From positions 46,402,990 through 46,466,989 of the forward strand of contig JAZBQD010000014.1 in the NCBI GenBank assembly GCA_036583965.1: a stretch of DNA of 64,000 nt, given 5' to 3'. The DNA is from Prunella strophiata (taxonomy: Eukaryota > Chordata > Aves > Passeriformes > Prunellidae). The translations under genes and the position numbers were made by a program. Each line of letters begins with the position of its first letter. Position 1 is the stretch's first letter. Below the pieces are notes generated by a model. The model saw only the letters and a list, made by a program, of their open reading frames with translations. It did no database searches and was not told the origin of the DNA. Shown here piece after piece: positions 63,370 through 64,000 of this stretch.

Positions 63370-63535
63370 TTACATCAGTTATTTTAGTCCTAGACCTGCA
63401 AAAGGCCTCCAATGTCAGTCATAGCCCAGTGAGTTGGCAATACCTCAGGATTTCCAAAATGTGCCATGTGGTGCTCTGGGCACTCCTAGATGGGGGACCA
63501 GGGGTTTGTGTTTGCTCAAACAGTATTTCTTTGTG
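63370..63535 (+). mobile_element. Possible ancient CR1-like RT remnant
   Basis: The plus-strand frame reads VILVLDLQKASNVSHSPVSW, then LRISKM, VLWALLDGGPGVCV. This resembles RT motif A of CR1-group LINEs (a hydrophobic run, LDLQKA, then an S/P-H-S motif). It also resembles the following W...WLDGR-like block at the right spacing. The frame stays open for 60 codons. No other CR1 landmarks flank it, so it may be a very old fragment or a chance likeness. Confidence 0.4.
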
Positions 63536-64000
63536 TTGAGAAGTCTTAATATATAAATATTCTGAGAGAGCCCTGGAAGCAGAAAACAAACTGATCTCTC
63601 TCTGACATCTCCTGAAAGTCTTGACCTTTATACTAGCAACACCTGTGTAAGGTGAAAGAACCAGCTTGAACAGGAGGGGCTAAACAGTTGAGGCACAACA
63701 GTGACAGCCTGGACACCAGAGAATTTTTGTGGGAAGTGGAAATGGGCTCCCTCAGTCCCCACATGGTTGATGGATGAGTGCTGTGACTGAGTCCCCTGCT
63801 TTGCCCTCCCCACCCAAACTGGCTCTCCAAGTGTTGTCGGCATTCCCCATGTGCTTGGAGCCATATCTGGGCAGGATGAATGGGAAGGCCACAAGCTGTG
63901 CCAGCTCTGAGGGAGTTTGTGTCACCATCTTGGTGAGAGTTGAGGAACTTAATTTAAAAATCAAGTGTCTACATATATCAGGCATTGACAGAGTTAGACA
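63536..64000. other. Non-coding window end, GC-richer
   Basis: More GC-rich than average, with overlapping minus-strand frames of 65-88 codons and no recognisable domain. The nature of the sequence is unknown. Confidence 0.4.

Noticed and set aside
1..64000. tRNA, rRNA, mitochondrial insertion or viral element other than the LTR retroviruses
   Set aside because: I scanned for B-box-like tRNA motifs, rRNA-like blocks and known mitochondrial gene patterns by eye and saw none; a covariance or database search was not possible here.

Overview
The window looks like nuclear DNA from a bird, most probably a songbird (passerine). The evidence is several CR1 LINE fragments on both strands, which is the dominant avian retroposon, plus degenerate long terminal repeats (LTRs) of class II (ERVK-like) endogenous retroviruses of a kind common in passerine genomes. 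The rest is AT-rich single-copy-looking DNA with many A/T homopolymers, one GATA-type microsatellite and small tandem duplications. No bacterial operons, rRNA, tRNA, CRISPR array or phage genes were seen. I found no host protein-coding exon that I can defend, so this is most likely intergenic DNA or part of a very long intron.

Layout. Positions 1-9190 are AT-rich non-coding DNA. Positions 9198-10636 hold the 5' part of a minus-strand ERVK-like provirus: an LTR, a tRNA-Lys-type primer binding site, a leader and an open gag-region frame of 192 codons. It abuts a 5'-truncated LTR in the opposite orientation (10637-11237), apparently the older target of insertion. A minus-strand CR1 3' end lies at 13620-13875. 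CR1 reverse-transcriptase pieces lie at 27700-27960 and 28555-28865. A candidate LTR-like segment is at 29285-29690. A CR1 3' end carrying a T-rich expansion is at 32495-32814. The longest CR1 copy, 37475-38522, has an internal deletion and a shifted and mutated frame. The GATA/TATC microsatellite is at 43262-43388. A minus-strand CR1 3' end (46154-46424) is followed closely by a solo ERVK-like LTR (46626-47198). A second LTR of the family seen at 10.6-11.2 kb occupies about 54711-55560. A weak, older RT-like remnant is near 63370-63535.

The elements do not form a working pathway. They are dead or dying insertions of several ages: CR1 copies are 5'-truncated as expected from target-primed reverse transcription, and the retroviral pieces are solo LTRs or deleted proviruses. 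The most informative structures are the nested LTR junction at 10636/10637, the apparent mosaic LTR there, and the internally deleted CR1. I did not find a clear undescribed biological system. Family names come from recognised sequence patterns, not from a database search, and most boundaries are good to about 5-30 bases.
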